DNA of 16,851 nt from Actinomycetota bacterium (GTDB lineage Bacteria > Actinomycetota > Thermoleophilia > Gaiellales > Gaiellaceae). The DNA lies in assembly GCA_013812265.1 (NCBI GenBank), contig JACCTQ010000181.1:1-16851 (forward strand). Reading direction: 5' to 3'. The position numbers and the translations under genes are program-made. The notes under the pieces were generated by a model. It did not search any database and was not told the origin of the DNA. It was given only the letters and a program-made list of their open reading frames with translations. Below, piece after piece: positions 6,577 through 13,123 of this stretch; the stretch's first letter is position 1; every line of letters begins with the position of its first letter.

Positions 6577-6918
6577 GTGATTGCCTATGAAGTCCTGTTG
6601 ATGCTGGACCCGGAGCTCCCCGAGGAGCGCCAGAGCGAGATCATCGGTCGCACCCGCGAGCTGATCGAGCGAGGCGGTGGTACCTGGGAGTCAAACGAGA
6701 CCTGGGGTCGCCGTAAGCTCGCGTACGAGATCGACCACAAGGGCGAGGGCGCCTACCATCTACTCGGCTTCGAGGCGGAGCCAGAGGCGCTCGCCGAGGT
6801 CTCCCGCATCCTGCGAATCACCGACGGCGTCATGCGGCACATGCCGGTTCGCCGGCAGTCGACCCGGGGGGGCAAGTCCTCCCCGGTCACCGTGGAATCC
6901 GTCCCACCGCCCGAGTAG
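6577..6918 (+). CDS. rpsF: 30S ribosomal protein S6
   Basis: A 113-aa S6 protein of the small-subunit platform, which assembles as a heterodimer with S18. The N-terminus MIAYEVLLMLDPEL matches the family's first strand. WGRRKLAYEI (43-52) is the family signature, and DGVMRHM (83-89) lies on the last strand. The C-terminal tail is short and ends in Pro/Glu. GTG 6577 is chosen over an in-frame GTG at 6565, because the Shine-Dalgarno AAGGAGG (6559-6565) overlaps the earlier codon and is 11 nt from the later one. It is the first gene of an operon with ssb, rpsR and rplI. Confidence 0.97.
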   Translation: MIAYEVLLMLDPELPEERQSEIIGRTRELIERGGGTWESNETWGRRKLAYEIDHKGEGAYHLLGFEAEPEALAEVSRILRITDGVMRHMPVRRQSTRGGKSSPVTVESVPPPE

Positions 6919-6920
6919 GC

Positions 6921-6938
6921 TGCGAACGAAAGTTCGCA
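6921..6938 (+). repeat. Intercistronic hairpin with GAAA tetraloop before ssb
   Basis: TGCGAAC (6921-6927) and GTTCGCA (6932-6938) form a perfect 7-bp stem closed by GAAA, a GNRA tetraloop. It starts 3 nt after the rpsF stop and ends 2 nt before the ssb Shine-Dalgarno AAGGAGG (6941-6947). There is no T-run, so it is not a typical terminator. It may shape mRNA processing or relative expression. Confidence 0.55.
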
Positions 6939-6951
6939 CAAAGGAGGAGAG

Positions 6952-7380
6952 ATGGCCAACATCAATCGCGTCGTCCTTGTGGGCAATCTGACCCGCGATC
7001 CGGAGCTTCGCCACACCCCGAGCGGTACGGCTGTGTGCAAGCTCCGCATCGCCGTCAACACGCGTCAGAAGGACGGCGCCACCGGCGAGTGGGGCGACAA
7101 GCCGAACTACTTCGACGTGACCGTGTGGGGCAATCAGGGCGAGAGCTGCTCGCAGTTTCTCTCCAAGGGTCGTCCCGTGGGCGTCGACGGCCGGCTCGAC
7201 TGGCGCGAGTGGGAGACACCCGACGGATCCAAGCGCCAGGCGGTGGAGATCATTGCCGACACGGTGCAGTTCCTCGGGAGCCGGGGCGACGGGGACAGCC
7301 AGCCGCAGTACGTCCCCGCCGGAGCAACCGCGAGCAACGCTGACTTCGGCGGCGCGGCAGACGACGACATTCCGTTCTAG
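6952..7380 (+). CDS. ssb: Single-stranded DNA-binding protein
   Basis: A 142-aa SSB. The OB fold covers about residues 1-110: NRVVLVGNLTRDPELR at the start, then the KPNYFDVTVWG strand and GRLDWREWETPDG. A short Gly/Gln-rich linker leads to the acidic tip DDDIPF (137-142), which recruits replication and repair partners. The linker (about 27 residues) is shorter than in many actinobacterial SSBs. Shine-Dalgarno AAGGAGG (6941-6947) sits 4 nt before the ATG. It lies between the two ribosomal genes rpsF and rpsR, the classic bacterial order. Confidence 0.98.
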   Translation: MANINRVVLVGNLTRDPELRHTPSGTAVCKLRIAVNTRQKDGATGEWGDKPNYFDVTVWGNQGESCSQFLSKGRPVGVDGRLDWREWETPDGSKRQAVEIIADTVQFLGSRGDGDSQPQYVPAGATASNADFGGAADDDIPF

Positions 7381-7396
7381 CGATCGAGGGGGATCA

Positions 7397-7663
7397 ATGG
7401 CAGCAAAAACCGAGCGGCAACAGGGACGAAAACGCCAGGGGGCTCCTTCCGGTCCGATCCGGCGCCGGAGCTGTTACTTCTGCAAGGAGAAGATCCAAGA
7501 CGTCGACTACAAGAACTACAACCAGCTGCGCCGGTACATCTCGGAGAAGGGCAAGATTCGCTCCCGGCGGATAACGGGAGCCTGCCGCCGCCACCAGCGC
7601 CAGGTCGCAGTGGCCGTGAAGCGGGCACGCGAGATGGCCCTGTTGCCGTACGTCGCAGCCTAG
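7397..7663 (+). CDS. rpsR: 30S ribosomal protein S18 (zinc-binding type)
   Basis: An 88-aa S18 with a basic N-terminal extension. The family core is RRSCYFCKEK and then LRRYISEKGKIRSRRITG. Residues Cys26, Cys29, Cys63 and His66 form a complete C-x2-C...C-x2-H metal site, so this is the zinc-containing (C+) form rather than the zinc-independent paralogue that many actinobacteria use under zinc starvation. GAGGGGGA precedes the ATG by 3 nt. The ssb-rpsR gap is 16 nt, and rplI follows 4 nt downstream. Confidence 0.97.
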   Translation: MAAKTERQQGRKRQGAPSGPIRRRSCYFCKEKIQDVDYKNYNQLRRYISEKGKIRSRRITGACRRHQRQVAVAVKRAREMALLPYVAA

Positions 7664-7667
7664 GGGA

Positions 7668-8243
7668 ATGGAAGTCATCCTCCTCAACGACGTGGAGAAG
7701 GTCGGTCTGCGCGGCGACATCGTCAACGTTGCGCCCGGCTACGCCCGGAACTTTCTGCTGCCGCGCCGCCTCGCCGAGCGCGCGACGCCGGGGAAGGTCG
7801 CAGAGCTGCAGCGCCGCGACGAGCAGCGTGCGCGCCACGAGGCGCGCACGCTGGAGCAGGGACAGCAGATCGCAGAACTGCTCGGAAAGACCGTTCTTCG
7901 CTTCGAGGCAAAAGCCGGGCCGGCAGGCCTGTTGTTCGGCTCCGTAACGCCGACAGACATCGCCGACGAGCTCTGGCGCACCCGCAAGGTCCGAGTCGAC
8001 CGGCGAAAGATCGAGCTTGGCGACCCGATCAAGCGTGTCGGTCGCTACGCGGTGCCGATCGAAGTATTCGCGGACGTTCGGGTCGACGTGAAGACGCTCG
8101 TCGTGCCCGAGGGCGGCGAGCTGCCGCCCGAAGAAGAGGCACTCCTGGACGGAGAAGGGCAACAGGCCGAGCCGGACGAGCAGATCGCCGCAGACGCGGA
8201 CCCGGCGCCCGAGGCGCCCGCGCAGCCAGACAGCGCGGTGTAG
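7668..8243 (+). CDS. rplI: 50S ribosomal protein L9 with acidic C-terminal extension
   Basis: A 191-aa L9. The N-domain (1-50) has MEVILLNDVEKVGLRGD and the signature GYARNFLLPR (24-33). A long connecting helix (about 45-75) and the rRNA-binding C-domain (about 76-147, including GLLFGSVT) follow. L9 is usually close to 150 residues. Here about 43 extra residues (149-191) are rich in Glu, Asp, Pro, Ala and Gln and are probably disordered. The ATG is 4 nt after the rpsR stop with no separate Shine-Dalgarno at normal spacing, which suggests translational coupling. Confidence 0.96.
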   Translation: MEVILLNDVEKVGLRGDIVNVAPGYARNFLLPRRLAERATPGKVAELQRRDEQRARHEARTLEQGQQIAELLGKTVLRFEAKAGPAGLLFGSVTPTDIADELWRTRKVRVDRRKIELGDPIKRVGRYAVPIEVFADVRVDVKTLVVPEGGELPPEEEALLDGEGQQAEPDEQIAADADPAPEAPAQPDSAV

Positions 8244-8266
8244 CCGGGCCTTTCCGAACGCACTTC

Positions 8267-8319
8267 GCCGGCGGCGCGCTCCGGGCATCGTTCAGCGACA
8301 CCCGCCGGCACGACGTTTT
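8267..8319 (+). terminator. Possible terminator of the rpsF-ssb-rpsR-rplI operon
   Basis: GCCGGCGG (8267-8274) and CCGCCGGC (8302-8309) form a perfect 8-bp GC stem with a 27-nt loop. TTTT (8316-8319) follows 6 nt after the stem. The long loop and short T-run make this a weak candidate. Confidence 0.3.
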
Positions 8320-8399
8320 ATCCACAACTCGTCCACGGGCTGTGGATTTCGCGAGAAAGTTCTCGCTCGCAGCGAAGGGCGCGGCAAGGGTTTCCCACA
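8318..8399. promoter_or_regulatory. Cluster of DnaA-box-like 9-mers upstream of dnaB
   Basis: TTATCCACA (8318-8326) is a perfect match to the bacterial DnaA-box consensus. TGTGGATTT (8341-8349) reads AAATCCACA on the minus strand (2 mismatches), and TTTCCCACA (8391-8399) is another 2-mismatch copy. A 6-bp hairpin GCGAGA/TCTCGC (8351-8366) lies between them. The gap 8244-8533 has no gene. Possible roles are DnaA control of dnaB, a titration or reactivation site, or part of an origin; no dnaA or dnaN is present in the window. Confidence 0.45.
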
Positions 8400-8519
8400 G
8401 CTCCGTCCGACGGTTTTGCGAACGTAGGCTTCGTAATGCCTGCAGAGACGGCCTTTTTGGACGGTCACGCGGCGCGCGTCGAAGCGGCTCAACACCCTTT
8501 CGCGCGACGTCCCGGGATG

Positions 8520-8529
8520 GTTACGTAAC
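8520..8529. promoter_or_regulatory. 10-bp perfect palindrome just before dnaB
   Basis: GTTACGTAAC ends 4 nt before the dnaB ATG. It occupies the place where a -10 hexamer lies in the leaderless genes of this window, so it could be a small operator overlapping a promoter. It is short enough to be chance. Confidence 0.25.
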
Positions 8530-8533
8530 GCCC

Positions 8534-9880
8534 ATGGCGCAAGTCGCTCAACTCCCTCCGGCAGCTCTGGTTCCTCCGCAGAATCTCGACGCGGAGGAGT
8601 CGGTGCTGGGGGCGATGATGCTGTCGCCGGGCGCCATCGGAGCGGTCAGCGAGACCCTTGACGCGGGTGACTTCTACCGCGAGAGCCACGGCAAGATCTT
8701 CAAGGCGGCGCTCGCGCTCTATGCCAAAGGGGAGCCCGTCGACGCCATCACGCTCGTCGATGAGCTGGAGGAACGCGGGGAGCTCGAGGACGTCGGTGGC
8801 CGGGTTCGTGTCCACGAGCTCGCTGCACTCGTTCCGGCAACAGCGAACGCGGCTCACTACGCGCGCATCGTGCGCGAGATGGCGACTCTCCGAGGGCTGA
8901 TCCGGGCGGGCATGCAGATCGCCCAGCTCGGGTGGGAACGGCCAGGAGAGACGCCTGACCTCGTCGACCAAGCCGAACGGGTCGTGTTCGAGCTTTCCCA
9001 GAGCCGCGTGACGAGCGAGTTCACGCACATCGAGACGCTGCTCAAGGAGAGCTTCGAGCGCATCACCGAGCTCTACGAGGCGGGTAAAGATGTCACCGGA
9101 GTTCCTTCCGGATTCCGGGATCTCGACCGGCTTACGTCGGGCTTCCAACCAGGGAACCTCATCATCGTGGCCGCCCGGCCGAGCATGGGGAAGTCCGCGC
9201 TCGGGCTGTGCATGGCCGCCAACCTGGCGGTCAGGCACGACACACCCGTCGCTCTCTTCACGCTCGAGATGTCGAAGGCGGAGGTGACGCAGCGGCTGAT
9301 GTGCAGTGAGGCGAAAGTCGAGTCTCAGCGGCTGCGCAACGGCAAGCTTGCCCAGGACGATTGGCCGCGCTTGACGGCGGCCTGCGACAAGCTGGCGAAA
9401 GCGCCGATCTTCGTCGACGACGCGGGCTCGGTCACGATGATGGAGATCCGGTCGAAGGCGCGGCGACTGAAGTCGAAGGAACCGAGCCTCGGTCTGATCA
9501 TCGTCGATTACCTCCAGCTGATGACGTCGGGATCGTCCGCCGAGAACCGGGTTCAGGAGGTCTCGCAGATCTCACGCTCGCTGAAGGTGCTGGCGCGGGA
9601 CCTCGACATACCGATCCTCGCAATGTCACAGCTATCACGGGCGGTCGAGCAACGGCACGACAAGCGGCCGATCCTGTCCGATCTGCGGGAGTCTGGATCG
9701 CTCGAGCAAGACGCAGACCTCGTGATGTTCATCTACAGGGACGAGTACTACAACGACGAGTCCGACCAGCAGGGGCTGGCCGAGGTCATCCTGTCAAAGC
9801 ATCGAAACGGGCCGACAGCGACCGAGAAATTGTCGTTCCTGAGCCGCTACGCGAAGTTCGCCGACCTGGCGGCCGCGTGA
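8534..9880 (+). CDS. dnaB: Replicative DNA helicase DnaB
   Basis: A 448-aa hexameric helicase that unwinds DNA at the fork. The N-terminal primase-interacting domain (about 14-115) begins PPQNLDAEESVLGAMM. A linker helix follows, then the RecA-like C-domain (about 185-445) with Walker A ARPSMGKS (214-221), Walker B LIIVDYLQLM (321-330), the SQLSRAVEQR region and SKHRNGPT near the arginine-finger end. There is no intein, which is worth noting because actinobacterial dnaB often has one. ATG 8534 is chosen: the frame is open back to 8342, but the upstream residues are Arg/Ser-rich and unlike any DnaB N-terminus. No strong Shine-Dalgarno precedes it. Its TGA overlaps the next GTG. Confidence 0.97.
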   Translation: MAQVAQLPPAALVPPQNLDAEESVLGAMMLSPGAIGAVSETLDAGDFYRESHGKIFKAALALYAKGEPVDAITLVDELEERGELEDVGGRVRVHELAALVPATANAAHYARIVREMATLRGLIRAGMQIAQLGWERPGETPDLVDQAERVVFELSQSRVTSEFTHIETLLKESFERITELYEAGKDVTGVPSGFRDLDRLTSGFQPGNLIIVAARPSMGKSALGLCMAANLAVRHDTPVALFTLEMSKAEVTQRLMCSEAKVESQRLRNGKLAQDDWPRLTAACDKLAKAPIFVDDAGSVTMMEIRSKARRLKSKEPSLGLIIVDYLQLMTSGSSAENRVQEVSQISRSLKVLARDLDIPILAMSQLSRAVEQRHDKRPILSDLRESGSLEQDADLVMFIYRDEYYNDESDQQGLAEVILSKHRNGPTATEKLSFLSRYAKFADLAAA

Positions 9881-10128
9881 TCGGGGCGGAGCGCCAGATC
9901 GTGTGGTTGTCGTCGGAGGCGACGACGTTCGCCGCAATGTGCGAGGCCTGTCTCGCCGATCCGGAGCACCCGGAGGATGCGCTGAGCTACCGCGCCGCCA
10001 AGGTGGAAGGGTCACTTCGCATCGAAGCCGACGTCGGCTTCACGCGCTGCCGCCGCGGGCATCGGCTGTGCGTTCGCCGAACGGGGACCGCGCTCGTCGC
10101 TGCCCGGTCGGCGGTCGCCTCGCCCTAG
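9877..10128 (+). CDS. Small Cys/His zinc-ribbon-like protein, unknown function
   Basis: An 83-aa protein starting at GTG 9877, which overlaps the dnaB stop as GTGA, so it is translationally coupled to dnaB. It has CEAC (Cys22, Cys25) and CRRGHRLC (Cys58, His62, Cys65), a spacing that fits a small zinc ribbon or knuckle. The CRRGHRLC part recalls the second half of zinc-finger protein pairs. purA follows 8 nt downstream. I do not recognise a named family. Its location suggests a regulator or accessory factor, but the sequence proves no function. Confidence 0.7.
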   Translation: MIGAERQIVWLSSEATTFAAMCEACLADPEHPEDALSYRAAKVEGSLRIEADVGFTRCRRGHRLCVRRTGTALVAARSAVASP

Positions 10129-10136
10129 GTCGCCGG

Positions 10137-11435
10137 GTGCCCGCGACAGTCGTGGTCGGCGCCCAGTGGGGCGATGAGGGCAAGGGAAAGATTGTCGACC
10201 TGCTCGCACAGCGTTCCGACATCGTCTGCCGCTACCAGGGAGGCCCAAACGCGGGCCATACGATCATGGTCGGGGGCGAGACGTTCAAGCTGCGCCACGT
10301 CCCGTCGGGAATCCTGGCCGGAAAGACGTGCGTACTCGGCGCCGGCTGCGTGGTCGACCCCGAGGTCTTCCTTGCAGAGCTGGACGACCTCAACGGGCGT
10401 GGCATCTCGACGGACGACATCCACGTGTCCGGGAACGCGCACCTCATCATGCCGTGGCACGTCGTGATCGACGGGGCGACCGAGCGCAAGCTGGGCAAGC
10501 TTCAGATAGGGACGACTCGGCGCGGCATCGGGCCTGCCTACGCGGACAAGGCAGCGCGCCTCGGCATCCGCGCGCAGGATCTCCTCGACCCCAAGATCCT
10601 TCGCCAGAAGGTCGACACGGCGCTAACCGAGAAGAACGTGTGGCTCGAGCGCGTGTACGGGGCGCAGAGCATGGACCTCGAGGTGGTTGCAGGGCGATGC
10701 GAAGAGCACGCGCAGCGCCTTCGACCGTATGTCTCCGACACCTCACTGCTCGTCGACCAGGCTCTGCGGGCGGATCGGTCGGTGCTGCTCGAAGGGGCGC
10801 AAGGAACCCTCCTCGATCTCGATCACGGGACGTACCCGTTCGTAACGTCGTCGAACCCGATCGCCGCCGCCGCCGCCACCGGCATCGGGATTGGCCCCAC
10901 TCGCATCGACGCCGTCCTCGGAGTAACGAAGGCGTACGTCACGCGCGTCGGAGAGGGGCCGTTCCCCACGGAGATGGAGGGACCGGCCCAGGTTCGGGTG
11001 CGCGAGCTAGGAGGGGAGTTCGGAACCGTAACGGGGCGTGAACGCCGCTGCGGGTGGCTGGATCTGGTCGCGCTCCGCTACGCCGCCCGGCTGAACGGCT
11101 TGTCTTCACTCGCCCTGACGAAGCTCGACGTGCTATCCGGGCTCGACGAGCTGCTCGTCTGTACGCGCTACCGCTTGCGCGACGGCTCGGAAACCGAGCA
11201 CTTCCCGGCCCACCAGAGCGATTTCCACCACGCCGAGCCGATCTACGAGACCCTGCCCGGCTGGAAGACGACCCTGGACGAGGTGGACGATCTGAGCGAG
11301 CTGCCGGCCGCAGCGCGACGGTACGTGGACTACGTCGCGGCGGAAGTCAACGTCCCCATCTCGCTCATCGGAACGGGCCGGGAGCGCGAGCGAGTACTTG
11401 GCGATTGGCCTTCGGTCAATCCCCTAGAGGATTGA
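10137..11435 (+). CDS. purA: Adenylosuccinate synthetase
   Basis: A 432-aa enzyme that makes adenylosuccinate from IMP, aspartate and GTP, the first committed step to AMP. The P-loop-like QWGDEGKGK (10-18) carries the catalytic Asp13, QGGPNAGHT (34-42) has the catalytic His41, and GTTRRGIGPAYADK (125-138) is the family signature. Later motifs include the LLEGAQGTLLDLDHGTYPFVTSSN region and a LALTKLDVLSGLD guanine-binding stretch. GTG 10137 gives an N-terminus equal to the family standard; AGGT lies 7 nt upstream. The end of the gene is folded into the large hairpin shared with the convergent 108-aa gene. The order rplI-dnaB-purA is also seen in Bacillus. Confidence 0.97.
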   Translation: MPATVVVGAQWGDEGKGKIVDLLAQRSDIVCRYQGGPNAGHTIMVGGETFKLRHVPSGILAGKTCVLGAGCVVDPEVFLAELDDLNGRGISTDDIHVSGNAHLIMPWHVVIDGATERKLGKLQIGTTRRGIGPAYADKAARLGIRAQDLLDPKILRQKVDTALTEKNVWLERVYGAQSMDLEVVAGRCEEHAQRLRPYVSDTSLLVDQALRADRSVLLEGAQGTLLDLDHGTYPFVTSSNPIAAAAATGIGIGPTRIDAVLGVTKAYVTRVGEGPFPTEMEGPAQVRVRELGGEFGTVTGRERRCGWLDLVALRYAARLNGLSSLALTKLDVLSGLDELLVCTRYRLRDGSETEHFPAHQSDFHHAEPIYETLPGWKTTLDEVDDLSELPAAARRYVDYVAAEVNVPISLIGTGRERERVLGDWPSVNPLED

Positions 11436-11454
11436 CCGAAGGTCAATCGTCAAG
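11397..11454. terminator. 26-bp hairpin spanning both stop codons of convergent genes, built from two palindromes
   Basis: Bases 11397-11422 pair with 11429-11454 (26 pairs, two of them G-T) around a 6-nt loop. Each arm is also a dyad: GATTGGCC-TTC-GGTCAATC (11403-11421) and GATTGACC-GAA-GGTCAATC (11430-11448). The purA stop (11433-11435) and the stop of the minus-strand 108-aa gene (11452-11450) are both inside. No T-run follows on either strand. Bidirectional termination or transcript protection is the likely role; paired protein-binding sites are an alternative. Confidence 0.6.
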
Positions 11455-11776
11455 GCGAGCGGCGCCCCGCGAGCAGGAAGTCGTAGACCGCGCGAAAACC
11501 GTTGACGGCTGAGGCCACGTCGCCCGGCCCCACCCCTTCGCGGCCGCTCTCGACGAGGTCCGAGATCTCCCGCGCAGCGAGATATTCCACCACCACTTCG
11601 CGCTCGTCGCCCTGCCTCGCGACTGGGTCGGAGACATCGTATCCGCGCTCGGTCAACATCCGCTCGACGAGATCGGCGAGCTCGGAGAGCGCCTCCGAGG
11701 GCGCATCCTCGATCTGCGGCTCGAGCGCCTGCATCTCACTCTCCCATTCGTGCCGGTCCAGGCCTGGCTCCAACAT
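11450..11776 (-). CDS. Acidic 108-aa hypothetical protein
   Basis: Starts MLEPGLDRHEWESEMQALEP at ATG 11776 and is predicted mostly helical and acidic. Segments ALSELADLVERMLTERGYD (about residues 30-48) and EREVVVEYLAAREISDLVES (about 58-77) look like amphipathic helices, and the end has ASAVNGFRAVYDFLL. There are no cysteines, signal sequence or TM segment. The family is not recognised. The frame stays open far upstream into purD antisense, but TATGCT ends 6 nt before ATG 11776, which supports this start. It is convergent with purA and divergent from purD. Confidence 0.68.
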   Translation of the reverse strand: MLEPGLDRHEWESEMQALEPQIEDAPSEALSELADLVERMLTERGYDVSDPVARQGDEREVVVEYLAAREISDLVESGREGVGPGDVASAVNGFRAVYDFLLAGRRSP

Positions 11777-11782
11777 GCGGAG

Positions 11783-11832
11783 AGCATACGCAGACCGGGC
11801 GGCTTCCAAACATCCTCGCCCAGGATTAGACT
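11783..11832. promoter_or_regulatory. Divergent promoters for the 108-aa gene and purD with overlapping -35 elements
   Basis: Plus: TTCCAA (11804-11809), 17-nt spacer, TAGACT (11827-11832), then 8 nt to purD ATG 11841. Minus: TTTGGA (11810-11805), 16-nt spacer, TATGCT (11788-11783), then 6 nt to ATG 11776. The two -35 elements use the same bases. Neither start has a Shine-Dalgarno. Confidence 0.5.
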
Positions 11833-11840
11833 CGCCCTCG

Positions 11841-13070
11841 ATGCGGGTGCTCCTCGTTGGCTCGGGCGGTCGCGAGCATGCGCTCGCCTGGAAGCTGGCC
11901 CAGAGCCCGTCGCTCGACGAGCTGCATGCGGCACCGGGGAACCCCGCCATCGCAGCCCTGGGCGTGTGCCATCCGGTGCGTGCAGAAGATCCGGAGACCC
12001 TGCTCGGCCTCGCGCGCGCACTGACGATCGACCTGGTCGTGATCGGACCCGAGACCCCGCTCGTTCTCGGCGTTGCGGACGCCCTGCGCAAGGCGGGCAT
12101 CCCGGTCTTCGGGCCAAGCAGAGCGGCAGCCCGGATCGAGGGCTCCAAGACGTTCGCCAAGGAGGTGATGCGAGCCGCCGGCGTGCCGACGGCGGGGACG
12201 ATGGCCGTCGCGCGAGCGCCGTGCGTGGTCAAGGCCGACGGGCTCGCGGCTGGCAAGGGCGTCTTCGTGTGCCGCACGTCCGACGAACTGGACGCTGCCG
12301 TCCGGGCGGCCGCGGGGTTCCGGGGTGCGCTCGTCATCGAGGAGCTGCTGGAAGGGGAGGAGGTCTCGTTATTTGCGCTCTGCGACGGCCGGCGCGCCGT
12401 GCCCTTCGAGCCTGCCCAGGACTTCAAGCGGCTGGCGGATGGTGACCGGGGTCCCAACACCGGCGGAATGGGCTCCTGCGCGCCGGCGGTCATTTCACCT
12501 TACGAGCTCGAGGAGCTCGTCGGAATGGTTCACCAGCCGGTCCTGGACGAACTCGCCCGCCGGGGAACGCCGTTCGTCGGGCTGCTCTATGCCGGCTTGA
12601 TGCTCACCCCCACCGGCCCGCACGTGCTCGAGTTCAACTGCCGCTTCGGCGACCCGGAGACCCAGTCGCTCCTGCCGCGCCTCGTTGGCGATGTCCTGCC
12701 TCCCCTGGCCGCAGCTGCCGCCGGAGACCTGGGCGATGCGCGACTGGACACCGAGCCTGGCGCTGCCGTGACCGTGGTGCTCGCGGGCGGCCGCTACCCT
12801 CTGGCCGCGGACAGCGGCACCACGATCAGCGGAGTCGAGGAAGCCGAGAAGACGGGTGCGCGCGTCTTCCACGCCGGAACAGCGCTGCAGAATGGCCGTC
12901 TCGTGACGAATGGCGGGCGAGTGCTCAACGTCACAGCGACGGCCGGCACGGTTGCGGAAGCGCGTTCACACGCTTACGCGGCGGTCGAGAAGATCGCCTT
13001 CTCCGGGATGCGTTTCCGAACGGACATCGCGGCCGCAAGCGCCGCACGCGCGGAGCCGGTGCGTGTCTAG
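11841..13070 (+). CDS. purD: Phosphoribosylamine--glycine ligase (GAR synthetase)
   Basis: A 409-aa ATP-grasp enzyme joining phosphoribosylamine and glycine, the second step of purine synthesis. The N-terminus MRVLLVGSGGREHALAWKL is diagnostic. HAAPGNPAIA follows. The ATP-grasp core has VVKADGLAAGKGV (129-141), IEELLEGEEVSLF (166-178) and GPNTGGMGS (204-212), and RFGDPETQ (268-275) is the family signature. The C-terminal domain contains YAAVEKIAFSGMRFRTDI. It is slightly shorter than the common 420-430 residues but complete. ATG 11841 lies 8 nt after TAGACT without a Shine-Dalgarno, which suggests a leaderless mRNA. purE follows 48 bp downstream. Confidence 0.97.
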   Translation: MRVLLVGSGGREHALAWKLAQSPSLDELHAAPGNPAIAALGVCHPVRAEDPETLLGLARALTIDLVVIGPETPLVLGVADALRKAGIPVFGPSRAAARIEGSKTFAKEVMRAAGVPTAGTMAVARAPCVVKADGLAAGKGVFVCRTSDELDAAVRAAAGFRGALVIEELLEGEEVSLFALCDGRRAVPFEPAQDFKRLADGDRGPNTGGMGSCAPAVISPYELEELVGMVHQPVLDELARRGTPFVGLLYAGLMLTPTGPHVLEFNCRFGDPETQSLLPRLVGDVLPPLAAAAAGDLGDARLDTEPGAAVTVVLAGGRYPLAADSGTTISGVEEAEKTGARVFHAGTALQNGRLVTNGGRVLNVTATAGTVAEARSHAYAAVEKIAFSGMRFRTDIAAASAARAEPVRV

Positions 13071-13073
13071 GAA

Positions 13074-13123
13074 CTCATTGCGCGACGAAGCGCCGTACCG
13101 TCGGGCCGTTGTCCTGCAATGAG
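13074..13123 (+). promoter_or_regulatory. Inverted repeat in the purD-purE gap covering the purE start codon
   Basis: CTCATTGC (13074-13081) is complementary to GCAATGAG (13116-13123), and the latter includes the purE ATG. A nested CGACG/CGTCG (13083-13087 with 13099-13103) shortens the loop. Folded, it would hide the purE start, so translational control is possible. No Shine-Dalgarno is visible for purE. Confidence 0.3.

Noticed and set aside
8342..8533. In-frame extension of dnaB by 64 residues
   Set aside because: The extra residues are Arg/Ser-rich with no DnaB similarity, cover the DnaA-like boxes and hairpin, and the standard DnaB N-terminus begins at ATG 8534.
9155..9203. Possible intein in dnaB at the P-loop
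   Set aside because: The helicase sequence is continuous through Walker A and Walker B at normal length (448 aa), so no insert is present.
9361..9876. Upstream extension of the 83-aa zinc-ribbon-like frame into dnaB
   Set aside because: It overlaps the conserved helicase domain in another frame; GTG 9877 overlapping the dnaB stop is the natural start.
11777..12493. Long N-terminal extension of the minus-strand 108-aa gene
   Set aside because: It is antisense to purD, low-complexity Ser/Ala/Arg, and a -10-like TATGCT lies just before ATG 11776.
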